DNA of 64,000 nt from Lanius collurio (GCA_020086605.1 JACBWW010000017.1:14670720-14734719); one strand, 5' to 3'; positions 1-13,219 are shown, counted from the stretch's first letter. The notes: generated by a model from the letters alone, not told the origin. A program made the numbers and translations.

Positions 1-2100
1 CAGGCCAGTGCTGAGCCCTGTGCCGCCATGTGCTGGGCTGCCCTCCCCGCCTCCCCTGCTGCCTTGTCAGGATGTCAGGAAGCGTCCGGTCCTGTCGGTC
101 GCCAAACCGAGCGCTCCGTGTGTCCGGCCGCCCGCCGTGGCAGCGAGCAGCCTTGTGCCAGCGGCCGCGTTGTCCTCGGATTTGTGCAGAGCTCAGCTGG
201 TTGCCAAAGCTTAACGCTTCAAATTGTTATTAACAGTTAATGCACATAAAAATAAGGCAGGAGCGATGACAAAGAACAAAAGCAGAGCAGTAATAACCAC
301 GCTCCGCAAAACAAACCCCTCTGGCTAAGCGAGCCAAAGAGGGCAGGGCTCCCGCACAATTTGCCACCAGCCAGCCATCAGGTTAATGTGAGACCAGGCA
401 GGGGCTGGCAGGGACAAAGGGGACTTCGGAGGCTGAGGCAGGAGGGCTGGCCCTGGCTGCCACCTCCTCAGTCCCTGCCATGGTCCATGGTGCAGCAAGT
501 GTGCTGAGGTGCAGAAACAGGGTGAGCTCTGGGCTGAGGGTCCCACAGGGCCTAGACCCAGGGCAGCTGCTGGCAGCTGGAAAATAGGGTGATGAGCTGG
601 GGGCTGCTCCTTTGGAAGCAGCCAACAGACGGACATGCCCCAAATCTGCTCAGTGCAAAGCCCCATGTGGCCCTGATGGTCATGAAGGCCAGGTTTAACA
701 CAGACCACTTGGATCTGTCTCTCCTCTTTTCTGTGCTTTATTCAATCACTGGCATTTTCTCCAGATGGGAACATATGACTGCTGGCTCTAGCCAACAGAG
801 CCCTGTGCCCACACAGGCGGTGGGAGCCCTGCTGCACGGGAAAGCCCAAGCACAGCAATGGAGAGCAGGGGTGCTGTCTCTGTGTGACAGAAAAAACAGA
901 GCCCCACACGTTGCAGGCTTGCCCAAATGTGATTTTGAAAGTCATAATATGAGGCTGGTACTGCAATTCCTGTCCATGAAATTATGGAGTGTTAGAAGAA
1001 CAATCTTATTGCTCTCCTGCATCTGTCTAACCAACAGCAGGTTCTGTTGCCCCCAAAATCATTTAAATGTGACCCAGGAAGCTTCTCTTGGAAAGAGGTT
1101 TGGCAAGGTCTCAACTTTGATAGAAATGGCCAGGACTGTGTGTGCAGGAAGTGATGCTGTCTTGTTGTCCCCTCGCTTTTTCCAGATAAGTCCTCTATGT
1201 GTCAGCATTAGACAGAGCCTATAGCACGGAGACAGCAGTCACCAGAAACCACAGCCAGCTTGGTTCAAAGGAGAGCAAGGAAAACCACGCACCAGTTTGC
1301 AGTAAGCATACGTGTTTGATCTGGCCGTGCTAGCTGCTCACAAAGCGCCCAGCCCAGTGCGTATGGGCTCCATTTCATTTGAAAAAAAACCACTTTGGGT
1401 AGCCATGGAGGAAACAACTTGCAAGAGGCACTTGCTAGTTTCACGTGAGTAATCACTCATCTGAAACTGGTAACAAAAAAAATGGCCCTGTAGCCAAGCA
1501 CATCAAACTTCAGCTTGACTAATTTGTGACTGGTTATCTCTTTGTGAACAGTATGTTGAATCTAATCTGTGAGAAAGTGGGTAATTAATGAATCAGTCAA
1601 TGACACTAGCTCAGTTAGGGACAAAGCTCTGTATCTCTTCTAGCTTGGGACTGTCATTTGTTGCAAATGATCAAACACCTAAAGAAAGAACATATTTGCT
1701 GAAAAATGTACTGAGCCAGGCAGATCCAGAAGCATTTGCAACACAGCTGGGCTTGGCTGCTTCCCTGGGTTACTGCTATACCACAGCTTTCCTCTACTGA
1801 AACAGCAACACAAGATGACGCATCAGGCAGGTTAGTAGTAAAAGAAATTATTTTTCTCTCCATTCTCATTGCTGAAACTGCTGGGAGAGGCGTTTCCGAT
1901 TTCCTTCTGCAGTAGCAACTCTGGCCATCATGTAGTTTATCTGACCTTTGGCTACGCCACACCATGAAATCAGACACCACTAGGAGGGGGGCCAGAACAA
2001 AGCCTGGAGAGATTAATAAGAGCATTATTTGCGATGTGGCACAGGGCCATGAGTCACCGTGCAGCCAGGCTGCTGCACCTTCTGGCTACAGGAACAGACC
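1..2100. other. Intergenic, GC-rich left edge, no gene seen
   Basis: The first 190 bases are GC-rich with many CpGs and look like the flank of a CpG island that continues to the left of the window. The rest is ordinary unique sequence. A 211-codon open frame at 589-1224 resembles no family I know and is not called. Confidence 0.5.
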
Positions 2101-2122
2101 AAGATCTGCATCAAGCTTTCTG

Positions 2123-2289
2123 CTTACAAAAAAAAAAAATTAAAAAAAAAAAAAAAAAACAAACACAAAAACCAAAACAAATAAACAAAAATACCCCAAA
2201 CAAACACACACACAAAAACCCACAAACAAACAAACCAACACCAAAAAAACAAAACCAAAAAAAAACCCCCACACCAACAAAAACCCTAT
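2123..2289. repeat. G-free A/C low-complexity tract
   Basis: For 167 bases the plus strand has no G and very few T. It begins with long A runs and moves into mixed CA, CAAA and CCCC patches. It could be an expanded poly(A) tail of an old retroposon, though no element body is recognisable beside it. Confidence 0.8.
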
Positions 2290-2602
2290 GAAAAACAAAA
2301 ATAAAAAAAAACCCCACCAACTTTACTTCAGTTCTTTTACACAAAAATCTGGTCAAATGAATGAATGGGAAAAGAAGAAAAAAAAACCCCTCAACTGGTG
2401 TGGGAGCAAAATATAAAACATAAAGTTAATGTGTGACTTTCATTCAAAAGAGTCTATTCTTTGCATGATTGTTTAGGGCTTTGGGGGATTAACCAAAAAA
2501 GAAAAAATTCTGCTTGTTCAGCCTGATGTTAATGTTGGTGCAGTACTTTCATTAGCACAAAGATTTGCTCCCATGCTGCTCTAATACCTTCCACCTTCAC
2601 AG

Positions 2603-2708
2603 CTGCAGTATTCTAGGGTGCAAACGCAGTTCTCTATGGCAAACAGAACTTCATCTGATGTCATCATGTGCAGGTAGCTTGACTTGGAGAACACTAAATT
2701 CTGTGCAG
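2603..2708 (+). other. Exon-like segment, no known product
   Basis: A pyrimidine-rich stretch ending CCACCTTCACAG precedes the segment, and a consensus donor TGTGCAG|GTAAGG ends it. One frame is open throughout. I do not recognise the peptide, and matches of this kind arise by chance in long intergenic DNA, so a non-coding exon or chance is as likely as a coding exon. Confidence 0.2.
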
Positions 2709-2709
2709 G

Positions 2710-3660
2710 TAAGGTTCAAAGCGCTTGAGGATAAGAAATATATGTAATTATTATTATTACAGTTCTATACCAAGCCCAGATAATAAGAAAAGGAATTAGA
2801 TGTCTTATCCTCGACTGCATTTGACTGTAAGGTTAGAGATCAGTGACATCTTGATTAGGAAACAAGAATTATATGAATCAAGAGATTCAAAATCAATCAA
2901 GAAGATGTGAATCACAGTGACTCAAACATTAATAATATGAGTTGTGCTCCATGTTAAGGAGTTCCCTGATTGTATCAAGCTCCAACAGGAAAGCTGAGAC
3001 CAGAGGGAACCTCTGGATGAGGAGCAGAGAGAACAGACCTCCTGGAAACAGGGCAGCTTCTCACAGCACATCCAACCACAGGAGGAGGCTGTGAACAGGA
3101 CTTCCTACAGAAAACTGGCAGAAGTGTCCTTCTATTCAGCCCTGATTCTTATGGAACATTTCAAACACTCAGGCATCTGCTGGAAGGGTAACACAGCAAT
3201 GACCAAGCAATCCAGGAGCTCCTTATATTGCACAAGTGATAATTCCATCATGTGAATGCCGGAGGGGACAGCTGGGGATTACACTCAACTTGACTTCCAG
3301 TGGTGAATGTGGTCACAGTATCAGCCTGGATTTATTTTCTGTCACCATTATTAAACTCAGGATCCAGAACAAGCCTGGGAAGGTAAGCTACAGAATAATT
3401 ACTCTGGATTTCAGAAGAAGAAACTTCAGTTTACTGACTGAGTTGCTAAATAAAATCCCTTGAGATGCAACCATGGAGTAGAAATGTTCCCAGAAGTTCT
3501 GAATGATTTTTAAAGACAACATACTGAGTAGCTCAGCAAAAAATTATCCCATTGTGCAGGAAGATGGAATTTCAGCAGAATACTTAATTGGCCACAGAAG
3601 CATTTTCTTAATGAAACCAGATGCAAAATAGGAACATACAAGAGATGGACATGAGTGTCA
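2710..3660. other. Intergenic sequence, nothing recognised
   Basis: This is ordinary A/T-leaning sequence between the exon-like segment and a CR1 LINE. No coding frame, splice pair of note or repeat family is recognisable. Confidence 0.4.
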
Positions 3661-3679
3661 GTACCCATTTCCTGAAAGA

Positions 3680-4800
3680 ATTGGCCAGTGGGATTGTAAC
3701 ACTTCTGTCTGTGACAGCTGTCTAGACAGGGGAAGTCCCCAGTGTCTGGAAAAAACCTAACATCTCATCTGTATTTAGAAAGGCAAGAAAGAAAATTGGG
3801 GAACTACCTGCTGATCACCATCATCTCGGTCACCAGAAGATCAGGGAGTGTGCCCCTCCTGGGGTCCACTTCTAAGGCCATAAAGGACAAAAAGGTATTT
3901 GGGGAACAAGTAGTATGGACTTATTGATGGCAAATCGAATTTGACTGACCAGCCTGCTTTCTAAGATGAAGTTACTGAATGTATGAAGATGAAAATGCCG
4001 GCTGTAATGTACCCTGTAAGGTTTTGACACCATCCCACATAATGTCATTTGGAAGCTTAGAGGATGTAGGTTAGAAAAACAAGTTGAAAGAGGGACTGAA
4101 AACTCTCTGGTCATGCCTGACAGGTCACCAGCAAGCAGAGGTGCACCCAAGGGGTCAGTACCAAAATCCATACTGTTCAGTATCTTCATCAGCTACCTTG
4201 ATGGTGACACAGTCAGATTTGTTGATGACTTCAGCTGTCTGCACTGACAAACAGCAAAGCTTCAATGCAGAGGCTCCTTTATATACTTGAGATCTGGGCC
4301 AGCAGACACCTCATGATGCTCAACAAGGAAACGTAATCTGTTCCACGCTGGGAAGCACCTCGCTGAGGAGCCATCCAGGTTAAAAGGAGTTGGGGATTAC
4401 AGAGGGCATAAGGCCAAATGTGTCAGTTTGGAAAGGGTCCAGTAAAGTGCTGCTGAGATCATCGGAAGCCTGGAGCAACATGAGAAGGGATGAGGGAGCT
4501 GAGCCTGTTTAATCTGATCAAGGGAAGGCTAAGGGCTGCTGAAACAGGGTGGCTATATAGAAAAGAGTAAAACTCATCACCTTAGTGCTAAAGGATGTGG
4601 GAGTGGACACATGCTGAGGTCTGGACGGGACATGTTCACTGGGAGGGCAGGGTAACCCTGAAACAGGTTGCCCAGAGAGGCTGTGGAACTTCTCCTGAAG
4701 CTGTTTCAAGATTTAGCTGTAGTGTCGCTAACTCCATCCACTGTTGGTCACAGCCCCATTTCAAGCAGGATGTTGATCTAGATTAACTCTTTGATTCTAG
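3680..4800 (+). mobile_element. Old 5'-truncated CR1 LINE
   Basis: The sequence follows the order of a CR1 reverse-transcriptase open frame and 3' end. Near 3775-3835 is a broken 'YLERQERKLGNYLLITIISV' segment, like the start of the RT domain. Near 4165-4250 comes a 'FVDDFSC'-like active-site region in a different frame, and at 4655-4790 the characteristic 3' part with CAGGTTGCCCAGAGAGGCTG. Stops, frame changes and deletions run through it, so it is long dead. The 5' limit is uncertain. Confidence 0.75.
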
Positions 4801-5925
4801 AAGTAACTAAATAAAATTATAAAGGTATGAAATTAAAGACAATATGATTATAAATAAGATTAAGTGGATTAATTTCCAACTTGCAAGAAGGTAGCACCAT
4901 TTCATATTTTTCACTGCACAAAATATGTGATACAGTGATTCCTGAGTAACATTTTAAAAGCTCCAAAATCAGGGCAACAGTATGCAACAAGGAGAAAAGA
5001 CTGTAACCCAAAGAGTCAACTTGACCATTTGCAGGGGCACACTGGAACCATAAGCTTTCCGATGCAGCCAAAAGCAAGCTCAGACATAAAGAAAGGTGAA
5101 AGACTCACAGCAGAAGAGAGCCTATGCTGAGGAGCAGAGGTGAGGGAAAAGACTTGAATATAGGCCAATTATGCTGCAGTAAGTTATGTCACCTCTGACA
5201 CTGACCTTCATGGCCTGTTCTGCTGGCCACCCCCTGAGTGGGACACAAACAAACAGGAGTGAGTCCTAGAGGGTACAAGACAGTGTGAGTTGGAAACATT
5301 TCAGGATGGTATCTTCCCAAAGGTGGAGATTGCTGCACTGGTCTGAAGAGACAATCCCACATTTCCCAACAACATGGGCAAAACTGAGTTTTGATGCCTC
5401 TTAGCTGAAAAGTAAAGAGCTTTTATGGGCACTTTGATGTGTTTTCCTCCATGTCCTACACAAAGGCAGAGCTCTGCAAGCCCATGTCCAGCCTAACAAG
5501 CTTGTGCCAAGCCCTGCAAGCCCCTGCTCCTGCCTCTGCCCCAGCACTGGGTAGGAAACTCAGTGGACTGTGGGCAGGGGCAGCAGGGATATGGTTTTAC
5601 CTCTGCAGAACTCTTTTCCTGCTTCCAGGAATTTGCTTTCCTGAGCCATCTGTCTGTTCCACCCTCACCCAGCACAGAGTTTGGTCTCTACATATTTAGA
5701 CAAGGAATACAGACTCAGCATCTCTTAAAGCTTTCCCAGAAGCTGGAAGTTGAAGCTAGACCAGCTGAAACAGAAGACAAGCCACAGTTATGTGCACAAC
5801 ATATATAAGAAATAAATAACCATAATTAACTATTTAAATAAATTAATGGTGATTGGTGAGCAAATGCTGTTAAATTGAGTGTATGTTTGTCCCAAAACTT
5901 GGTGTTTTCTGCAGCTATTGGGCTT
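4801..5925. other. Intergenic sequence, nothing recognised
   Basis: No gene or repeat family could be recognised here. The open frames near 5439-5808 overlap each other on both strands and show no protein-like motif. Confidence 0.4.
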
Positions 5926-6022
5926 GAAACATGACTTACCTCTGGGCTGGCTAGGCGGGACATCAGCTAGGTGAGCACTCTGGGTCTTTCCAGCCCTAAA
6001 TTCTGTGGCTCTGTGGAAATTA
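5925..6022 (+). mobile_element. CR1-like 3' tail fragment
   Basis: The segment ends GGGTCTTTCCAGCCCTAAAT followed by two TCTGTGG-like units, which resembles the 3' end of CR1 elements with its short terminal repeat. Only about 100 bp is recognisable. Confidence 0.45.
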
Positions 6023-9000
6023 TGTGTCAGAAGGTTTTTCTCATCATAGCCAGACTGAGAGCTTGAAATCCACATGGTTACTGACAACTCCCAACTGTCA
6101 GTAAAGCTGTTTTACAGAAAGTGTTACATGACTGATGTCTCTACAACTGCACTTTTCCAAACAGATGGGGGGAAAAAAAGGCACCGGTCTCAAATCAAAT
6201 TAGTCTTGATGGATTACGCAAAAGTAACTTAACACATGCTCCACATTTTGAGAAACTTCTAAATATAACATCTCCATTGAAAACACAGTATATGACAGTG
6301 CTAAAAATATGTAAATACACATTTATAAAACTATTTTCACATTACAGAATGAGGATCACTTCAAGCGGCTGGAAAAATTACATTTTTTTGATGCAGGAGC
6401 CCCATGTCACGGTTGCCACACCTTGTTTAACCTCACAGATAAGCTCACTTTTGAAAGTTTGCTGTTTGACTTCTCAAGGTTTGTCTCTATGGGACACAGG
6501 GCAAAGATAAAAATGTTCCCATTGTAACTGATGGTGTAATTGCATTTAGAAATAATAAATCCGTGACATTATGGAAAAAAATTAAAATAACACACAAGAG
6601 AAAATATGATATTTAAATTCTGTTGCAGCTGGAAATGTACTGTAATAAAGAACTGACAAGTGACTCCTGGTCAACACTTTGGGTTTTTTCATTATAATTA
6701 GACAGGGTATAATTTTATTTTACTAAAGTAGTTATACTGGTAAAACATTTACTGTACATGCAATTTTACTCACATTAAGGTATGATGCATCACCATTTCA
6801 GGTGATGAGCAAGAACAACACACTAGCAGACCTATGTACCTCCAAGTAATTGTACTGGTTTAAATTGAGCCATGCAGTTAAGGGAACATGCTGTGTACAT
6901 CCAAATAGGTTCTTGGAAAGTTAGAGTGATATTCTGAAGAGAATAGGTCTTTTGCAATTACTTGTAGACATTAACAAAAAAGCAGTCTCAGAGACAGGAT
7001 TTGCAGAATAAAAAATTCAGAATCAATGTTTGCATGAACAAAAAAGGCAGGGATTTTTTCTGAAAAATTTCAAATTACACCAGTAAAACAGGCCCTGAAA
7101 TATATAGCAAAAAGGGCCTGTATAACAGAGGAATTATTTTCCCAAGAAAATTACATTTGGATTCATTTATAGCCATTTTGGTACTCCAAGTGATAAAAAG
7201 AAAATCACATCTCTAGGTTCTTTACTCCATGTAGAACCTGTTTTGACAAAAAGAATAACGACAATTTCCTAATTACTAAATAGTAATTTGAAAGCAATTT
7301 TTAAAATAATAGAAAGAGTATCCCATGCAATTATCAAAAAGAATTCACATCGTTCAGGAAGAACAGCACAAAAAGTCAGCTGTAGCCTCCTACCTGGTAT
7401 AGGGCCAGGGAGTTTTCTTTGGTGAGACTGTGGCGGCCAGAAGAGGCATAAAAATCATTGCAGCAGTAGATGTTAAGGCACAAGGGACAATTTTGTTCCT
7501 CTTGTCAGTGAAGAGGCCAGGCCATCTTACGTGGCTCAGTAACAACCAGTGTGGCTCTGTGAGAGTGGCAGAAGAACGTCCATTTCTCCACGGGGAACAG
7601 CCAGAGTACCACTGCAGGGAGAGGCACCGGCAGTTCTTGAAACGACAGAATTGTAACTGGGTGCACTGAAATAATATTAACTAGCGCTTAGGCAGTGCTT
7701 TTTTTGTCTTCAGTATGTTTTACAAACATTAATTTGATTCAGCGCCGGCTTATGGCAGCTTGCAGCAACAGCCAGATGGGGCTCGCTGCCCCACCAGGCA
7801 CCTGCACGACTTTGCAGGGACGTTTGTACAGTGGGAGGTGCTGCCGGGGAGAGGACCTTGTTCAGGCATGTGCTGAGTCAATGTATTTCTCTGGCAGCCT
7901 GTACCAGCAGAACAATTATAGTGGCCAAGGAGTTATTTATAACTGTCCTCCCGCAACAGGATTCTTGAGGGAGGATGTTGGTATGAGCACTGCTACTCCA
8001 TGTGCACACACAGCTACACACACCGCAGCTCTGTCACTATTCAGTGCATGCAGAGTACTCCTCTGACATAAGTCCTGGGGTTTATTTTCCAAGAAGGTCA
8101 CTTTTACAGAGGGGGAAAAAAAGAATGCAGCTCCAACCACAGTCAGTCCACACCTCATGTGAAATCTTGGAGGCCTCCCCACAAATTGCCATAACTTCTT
8201 CATGAACTCATCAGGACTGACAGCATGGTTAAGCCTCTGACCATACAAACAAACCCTAATGCTAATGTGGCTTCACACACTTTGGCTTGCTTTAGACTCA
8301 CCTCCTCTCAGAAAGCAATCACCATGCAGTTTCTGAAGCTCATATAAGAGAGGGGAGAAGGAAACTTATTCTTGAAAAACTCAGGGCTCAAACTTGTCAC
8401 CCTACAGGAAAGCCACCCCCACCGGATGCAGCCAAGCGTCGCTCCCTGCTGGCTGCAACCCCTCCGCTTGCTCATGTGGAACAACTTACAAAATCAGGTC
8501 AGTGCTTAGCCAGTTTAACTAGTAATCTACCACAGGTGAAGACTTACTTCCATAGTATTCTTGTTTTCTTGTACTCTAGAATATCGATGAACCAGTTAGC
8601 AAAAAGAAAGAATCTGAAACTGCGATGACAAATGCCTCATCTGCAAAACACAGTGGCATGTATGGGGCCTCCAGCAGCAGCATGTCTTCTTTATTGTCCT
8701 GGCTGGGAGCAGGCTGGTAGGAACAGAAATAGACCTTAGCCACTCCAGAATGTGTGCCTGTGAGTTTCTTTTCTTTGTTCTGCAGTTTCCAATGCGAGTG
8801 TGCAGCCTGCCTGTCTGCTGTGAGAAGGCTCTGCAGTGTAGGAGACGCTGACTCTTGCACTGAGATTTTGTACATTTTCTTTTCCCAGCATAACCCTGTG
8901 CAAGGGGAAAATGTACATTTTGCTCTTTGTGCACAGAAAATGTAAAGAAACTGGGAAAACATGATAGGGTTTTTTACTAACTCTCTCAACAAGCAAACAT

Positions 9001-12000
9001 AATGGTAACAGAAGACCAAAAGCAAAATCTCCATGAGAGAGAAAACAAAGCCTGTCTCTCTTCCGTCTTGAATCTCAGGGTTCTGCCAGGCAGGCATGAT
9101 GCTTCACACATTTAAAGATGCAAAGCACATAATAGGAGCTGTATCATAGGGGAAATAAATATGTCTGCATGCATTTCAAAGAAGCTAGGCCAAGCATAAG
9201 CCTTTCTGCACCGTTTTCCTTCGATACGCAAATCTGGTTTTTTATGTACTACCACAATGGTAGAAGGAAGAGCTGCAAAAGGGAGACAGGTGACTGATTC
9301 AAAAATTAGGATTCAAAACCTCTTGCACACAGACTAGAGATGTAATCTTTTGTATTGATGGCACTGAATTAAGAAGGTTTCATTCATGGTGACTCTCAAT
9401 TTATTTCAGCTACACAAACACTGGTTTGCTTTGGGGGTTCAGAGAAGCGGGAAAGATTTCATAACTCCACTGTGTCAGAGATTGACGGCTGGTTTTCATT
9501 CCAGACAACATAAGGGATGTACTGCAGCTATCAAGGTGCCAGTATCAAAGAAACAGCAGAGATATTGCCCTTCAAAATTATTTTTATTCTAAGATTCACA
9601 TGCTTTGTTGTACTCTCTTTTAAAAAAAGGAAAAAAAGAGGGGGAAAAAATCCCTCTCCTTAGTGGCACTAAAATTAGCAATGCCTAGAATAGATACCAA
9701 AATTGTCTTCTTCCCCATTTATTTTGCTCAGATGTGAATGACGCTGCATCAAGCACAGAAAAGGAGCATATTAGTCTCATTCTGCTGGAAAAACAAGCAC
9801 ATTACATTTCTGAAATGTCAAGTTTCCACCATGCATTTGATAGTAGACTGTGTGCTCAGTTTCTTGCATCCGTTGTAGCAGCTCCCTGACGATACGCTCT
9901 GCCCCTGCCATCAGCCAGCTGCCCTTTGGACTGAATTGCTTTGGCCAACTGGGGCTTTACCAGTTGCCCTTTCAGATGTGGTCTGGCCTGTCAGATGGTT
10001 GGGTATTTCAAAAATAGTTACTACTTTTTTTACCAACAGAATTCTACACCTGACTGATCTTTTTAAACTTTATTATCCCATAATCTTCCATCTTGCACTC
10101 TTTCCGTGAAGATTTTTGGCTACTGTAACAGGTGAAAGGTCACACCTGGGCATCATCCATCACTGCAGCATTTTCCCTGCACTTCGATTGCATGGGTGGC
10201 TGTTTGTTTTGCAGGCTGTGGTAAGCAGGTAGGAACAGCTCCAGTGAGAAGGGCTGTATGCTGCCAGTGCAGGTCCCCAGATGAATTCCATCATAATTTT
10301 AAGGCTCTGCATGTCATGAAATGCCTTGACATTAAGTTTCAGTCTGTTTCAAATTATACCAAATGCACATAAATCTCATTTGAAGTGGTCCTCCTCAGAC
10401 ACAGGCTGTGACAAGCTCAGGGTGAGGAGAGCTACATAATAAGGAAGGATTGTTATATCATAGCTATCATTTGGGAAAAAAAATAAGAAAGGTACTTAGA
10501 GTACCTTTCTTCAACTCAGTTACCAAAAACCAAGACTGGAAAATATCAGTGATCATGCACATCTTCTCTGGAAACTCTGGAGAGGAACTGGTTTCTAGAA
10601 ATACTTTCCCTCAAGCTGTAGCCTTGTGAAACCTGCTTGTCCCCAGAATATTACAGCAGTAGTTGAACTCTCAAGCTGTGCTGTCAGCTGCCTGGGTTTA
10701 GACACACTGCTGCTGCAGGCTAGAAAATAAACGTGGGGTCAGTACCTGAGGGATGAGGGTGTAAGAGGAGAGGAATGAGCCTGTATCTGTGAGAAGTGAC
10801 CCACTTGAAGAGCCCCAGCCACTGCCTGTTTCTCTTCCCCCACCTTGCTCCCTCCTCAAGCAGCATGGGATGCCACATTGTGCAGAAAAAGCAGTGAAGG
10901 AGGAAGACTAACACATCTCCAGGCCCTGGAAAGCAGTCAGCATCTCCAGGAACAGAAAGGGCTTAAAGCAGCAGTGAGCACAAAGATGTTACCAGCTTGA
11001 TGGAGGAAAGAAGCACTGTAAGAAAACAAGAAAGAAAAGTGGACAAATTGGCTGAATAAATTTTCTGGTGAAAACAGCTGGATGAGCATCTCTGGAGACT
11101 AAGAAAAAGTAGAAACAGAATGGAGAGATCATCATCATCTGTCCATGTTTATAATAATGACAGATATGACAACCCATCCAATGCAAGCATACCCATCCTG
11201 CTGTGGCACTTTCTCTTCCCAGAACAAAGCTCCTTGGCAGTTGCATCGAGGACAACAAAAAAATGATGTTTTACTGCTGCCTCCTGTGTTTTTATTTACT
11301 GTTCACTATTTCTCTTTTGCTTTTGTATTTTCATTTTTTCCTGTGTTGGTGATGATCAGTTAAGAGCATTACCTGCAAAACTGCATTGCCTGTGAGCAGG
11401 CACAAGAAAATTCTTTGCTGCCTTACAGTTTCTTTCACAAGCTGGATCCTCTCAGAGGCTTCATAGCAGCATTTGTCCCTCATCAGGTGTCACGTAAGAC
11501 AACTCCATTAATAGCCAAGCCAAACACTATTGTGGTGTTTCTGTAGCCCAAAGGGTCTGTACTAACTGTGTTATTCAGTTTTGTGCTCATGCCTTCTGTT
11601 AAATCCTGATCTGTATGATTCGAGAGTATAGTCTCTCTCTTCCCTCTTCACTCCAATGCATTCCCTACAGTGTGATGGAAATATCTGCATTGGCAATATC
11701 CCATCAAGTACCAATTATATATCAATAGCAGGTATGAGATCCATGACAGAAGTTGTATTACCACCTAATCTCTACTCATCTCTGTATTTTGCTGACCATT
11801 GTATGAGGAGCCATGTAAAATTAAAAATTAAAGAGGAGGAAAAATAACTGGCACCGAAGTACTCCCTTCAGAAGTTGAGCAAATCTGTTTTGAAGTTAAA
11901 ACAAATGTTACTGACACTTCTCTGGATGGTGGTTTCCACTCCTGAGTAAAGCTCCACTTTGTCCCTGACTACCATTCATCCACACCCCTCAGTCTCAGGC

Positions 12001-12280
12001 TGCATGGGATACAGAGGGTAGCCCAGACTGTCAGTGGGCTGGCAACCTGCCACTGCAACTCACAGCCACAAAAAGGACTTCAGAAGGGGCCCTGGGAATT
12101 GCAGACCAGGAAGTTTGCCATCCATCCTTACTAATGGCAGTAGGGTCTAAAAAATTAAAGTAGACAAGGATAAACATGGTTGGTTGGGAACAAGGTAGTG
12201 TGCCCCATCAACCCACCACAGCCCTCAGAGTGCACCAGAAAAGACAGAGAGTGGGTGCAGCAGACACAGAACTATCCAGT
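6023..12280. other. Intergenic sequence with small hairpins, no gene seen
   Basis: About 6 kb of unique-looking DNA. Scattered open frames (for example 7430-7669, 7695-8066 and 8576-9097) show no domain or splice context. Two inverted repeats, at 8868-8919 and 10485-10511, are listed separately. Confidence 0.45.
10485..10511. repeat. Perfect 12-bp inverted repeat, 3-nt loop
   Basis: AAGAAAGGTACT and its exact reverse complement are separated by TAG. It could form a cruciform or RNA hairpin; no function is known. Confidence 0.85.
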
Positions 12281-12284
12281 TTTG

Positions 12285-12785
12285 AAAAAACTTTTGATTA
12301 GGTTCTATACCAAAGTTTATCAGAGAAACTAACTCACTGCATGATGGGAAGACTACAGATAAAACATTGGAGGCAGGAAGTGAAGCAAAAAATAAGGCCT
12401 AATAGCCACTTTTCAGAGTGGAAAACAGACATCAGCAAGATCTCCACATTGTGGGATTGATGGCAGGACTGGCTTCACTCAATATTTTCAGTGAATACCC
12501 GAACAGGGGAGTGTACAACAACAGTTTGTATGTCACAAAGTTCTTTCAGGCAAGAAGCTCTAGAAGGACTTCATAAAATTGAGTGAGTTGGCAATAGCTC
12601 TATAAGCACACACTAGAAGAGTTAGGCAGTGATGAGCTCTTAACAACCAAACCCCACCCCCGGGGATGCTGGGGGAGTGCAGAGAGGACAGGCTCACCTG
12701 CTCTCTGTAGGCAGCACTGTCAGACTCAGGGCTGGATGGACCACTGGTCTGATGCAACAGTTGATGCCTTACATTCTTAAACGTG
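12285..12785 (+). mobile_element. Ancient CR1/L3-type LINE fragment
   Basis: The segment begins with a run resembling the 'FD...' part of the CR1 RT region (TTTTGAAAAAACTTTTGATT) and passes a degraded RT stretch at 12460-12500. It ends with CTGGATGGACCACTGGTCTG at 12732-12751 and a TTACATTCTTA-like terminus. That tail is typical of old amniote CR1 families. It is heavily mutated, so the family call is approximate. Confidence 0.6.
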
Positions 12786-13219
12786 CTCCTGCACATCACT
12801 CCAAGACACTTCCCAGTTTCAGTGCACACTGTGATGGAGCAAATTCCCAGCCTGGCACTAAGCCTGAGATGGAAAAACCCATGGAGTCCAATTGCTTCAG
12901 TCCCCAAAGTACTGCCTATTCCATCCACATAGTAGCTGCCCAGCTGGCAGGCTGACCTGCCAGGCACACTAAATATAAACCCCTTCAAGGACCACAGAAC
13001 AGTTAGAGAGAGAAAGAATCAGATCCTGCAGATGTGCTTTTGCACACGTGCATTCTCTCACTTCCTCCTTCCCCATTATCAGACATTGCAGAGTAAAGGT
13101 CTGTTCAAAACCGACAAAACACTTGACTGGAGGTGCCGTCTTTCAGCTCTTCATCGTTCTCTGGATTACTCCGGGGTTTTATGAGCATCCTTTTAAGGTC
13201 CAGGATCACTCACCATCCC

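Noticed and set aside
589..1224. 211-codon plus-strand open frame, the longest in the left flank
   Set aside because: No domain, conserved motif or splice context is recognised, and overlapping frames on the other strand are also open. It is treated as chance.
8576..9097. 173-codon minus-strand open frame
   Set aside because: Low-complexity, Cys- and Ser-rich peptide without a recognised family; other frames are open over the same DNA.
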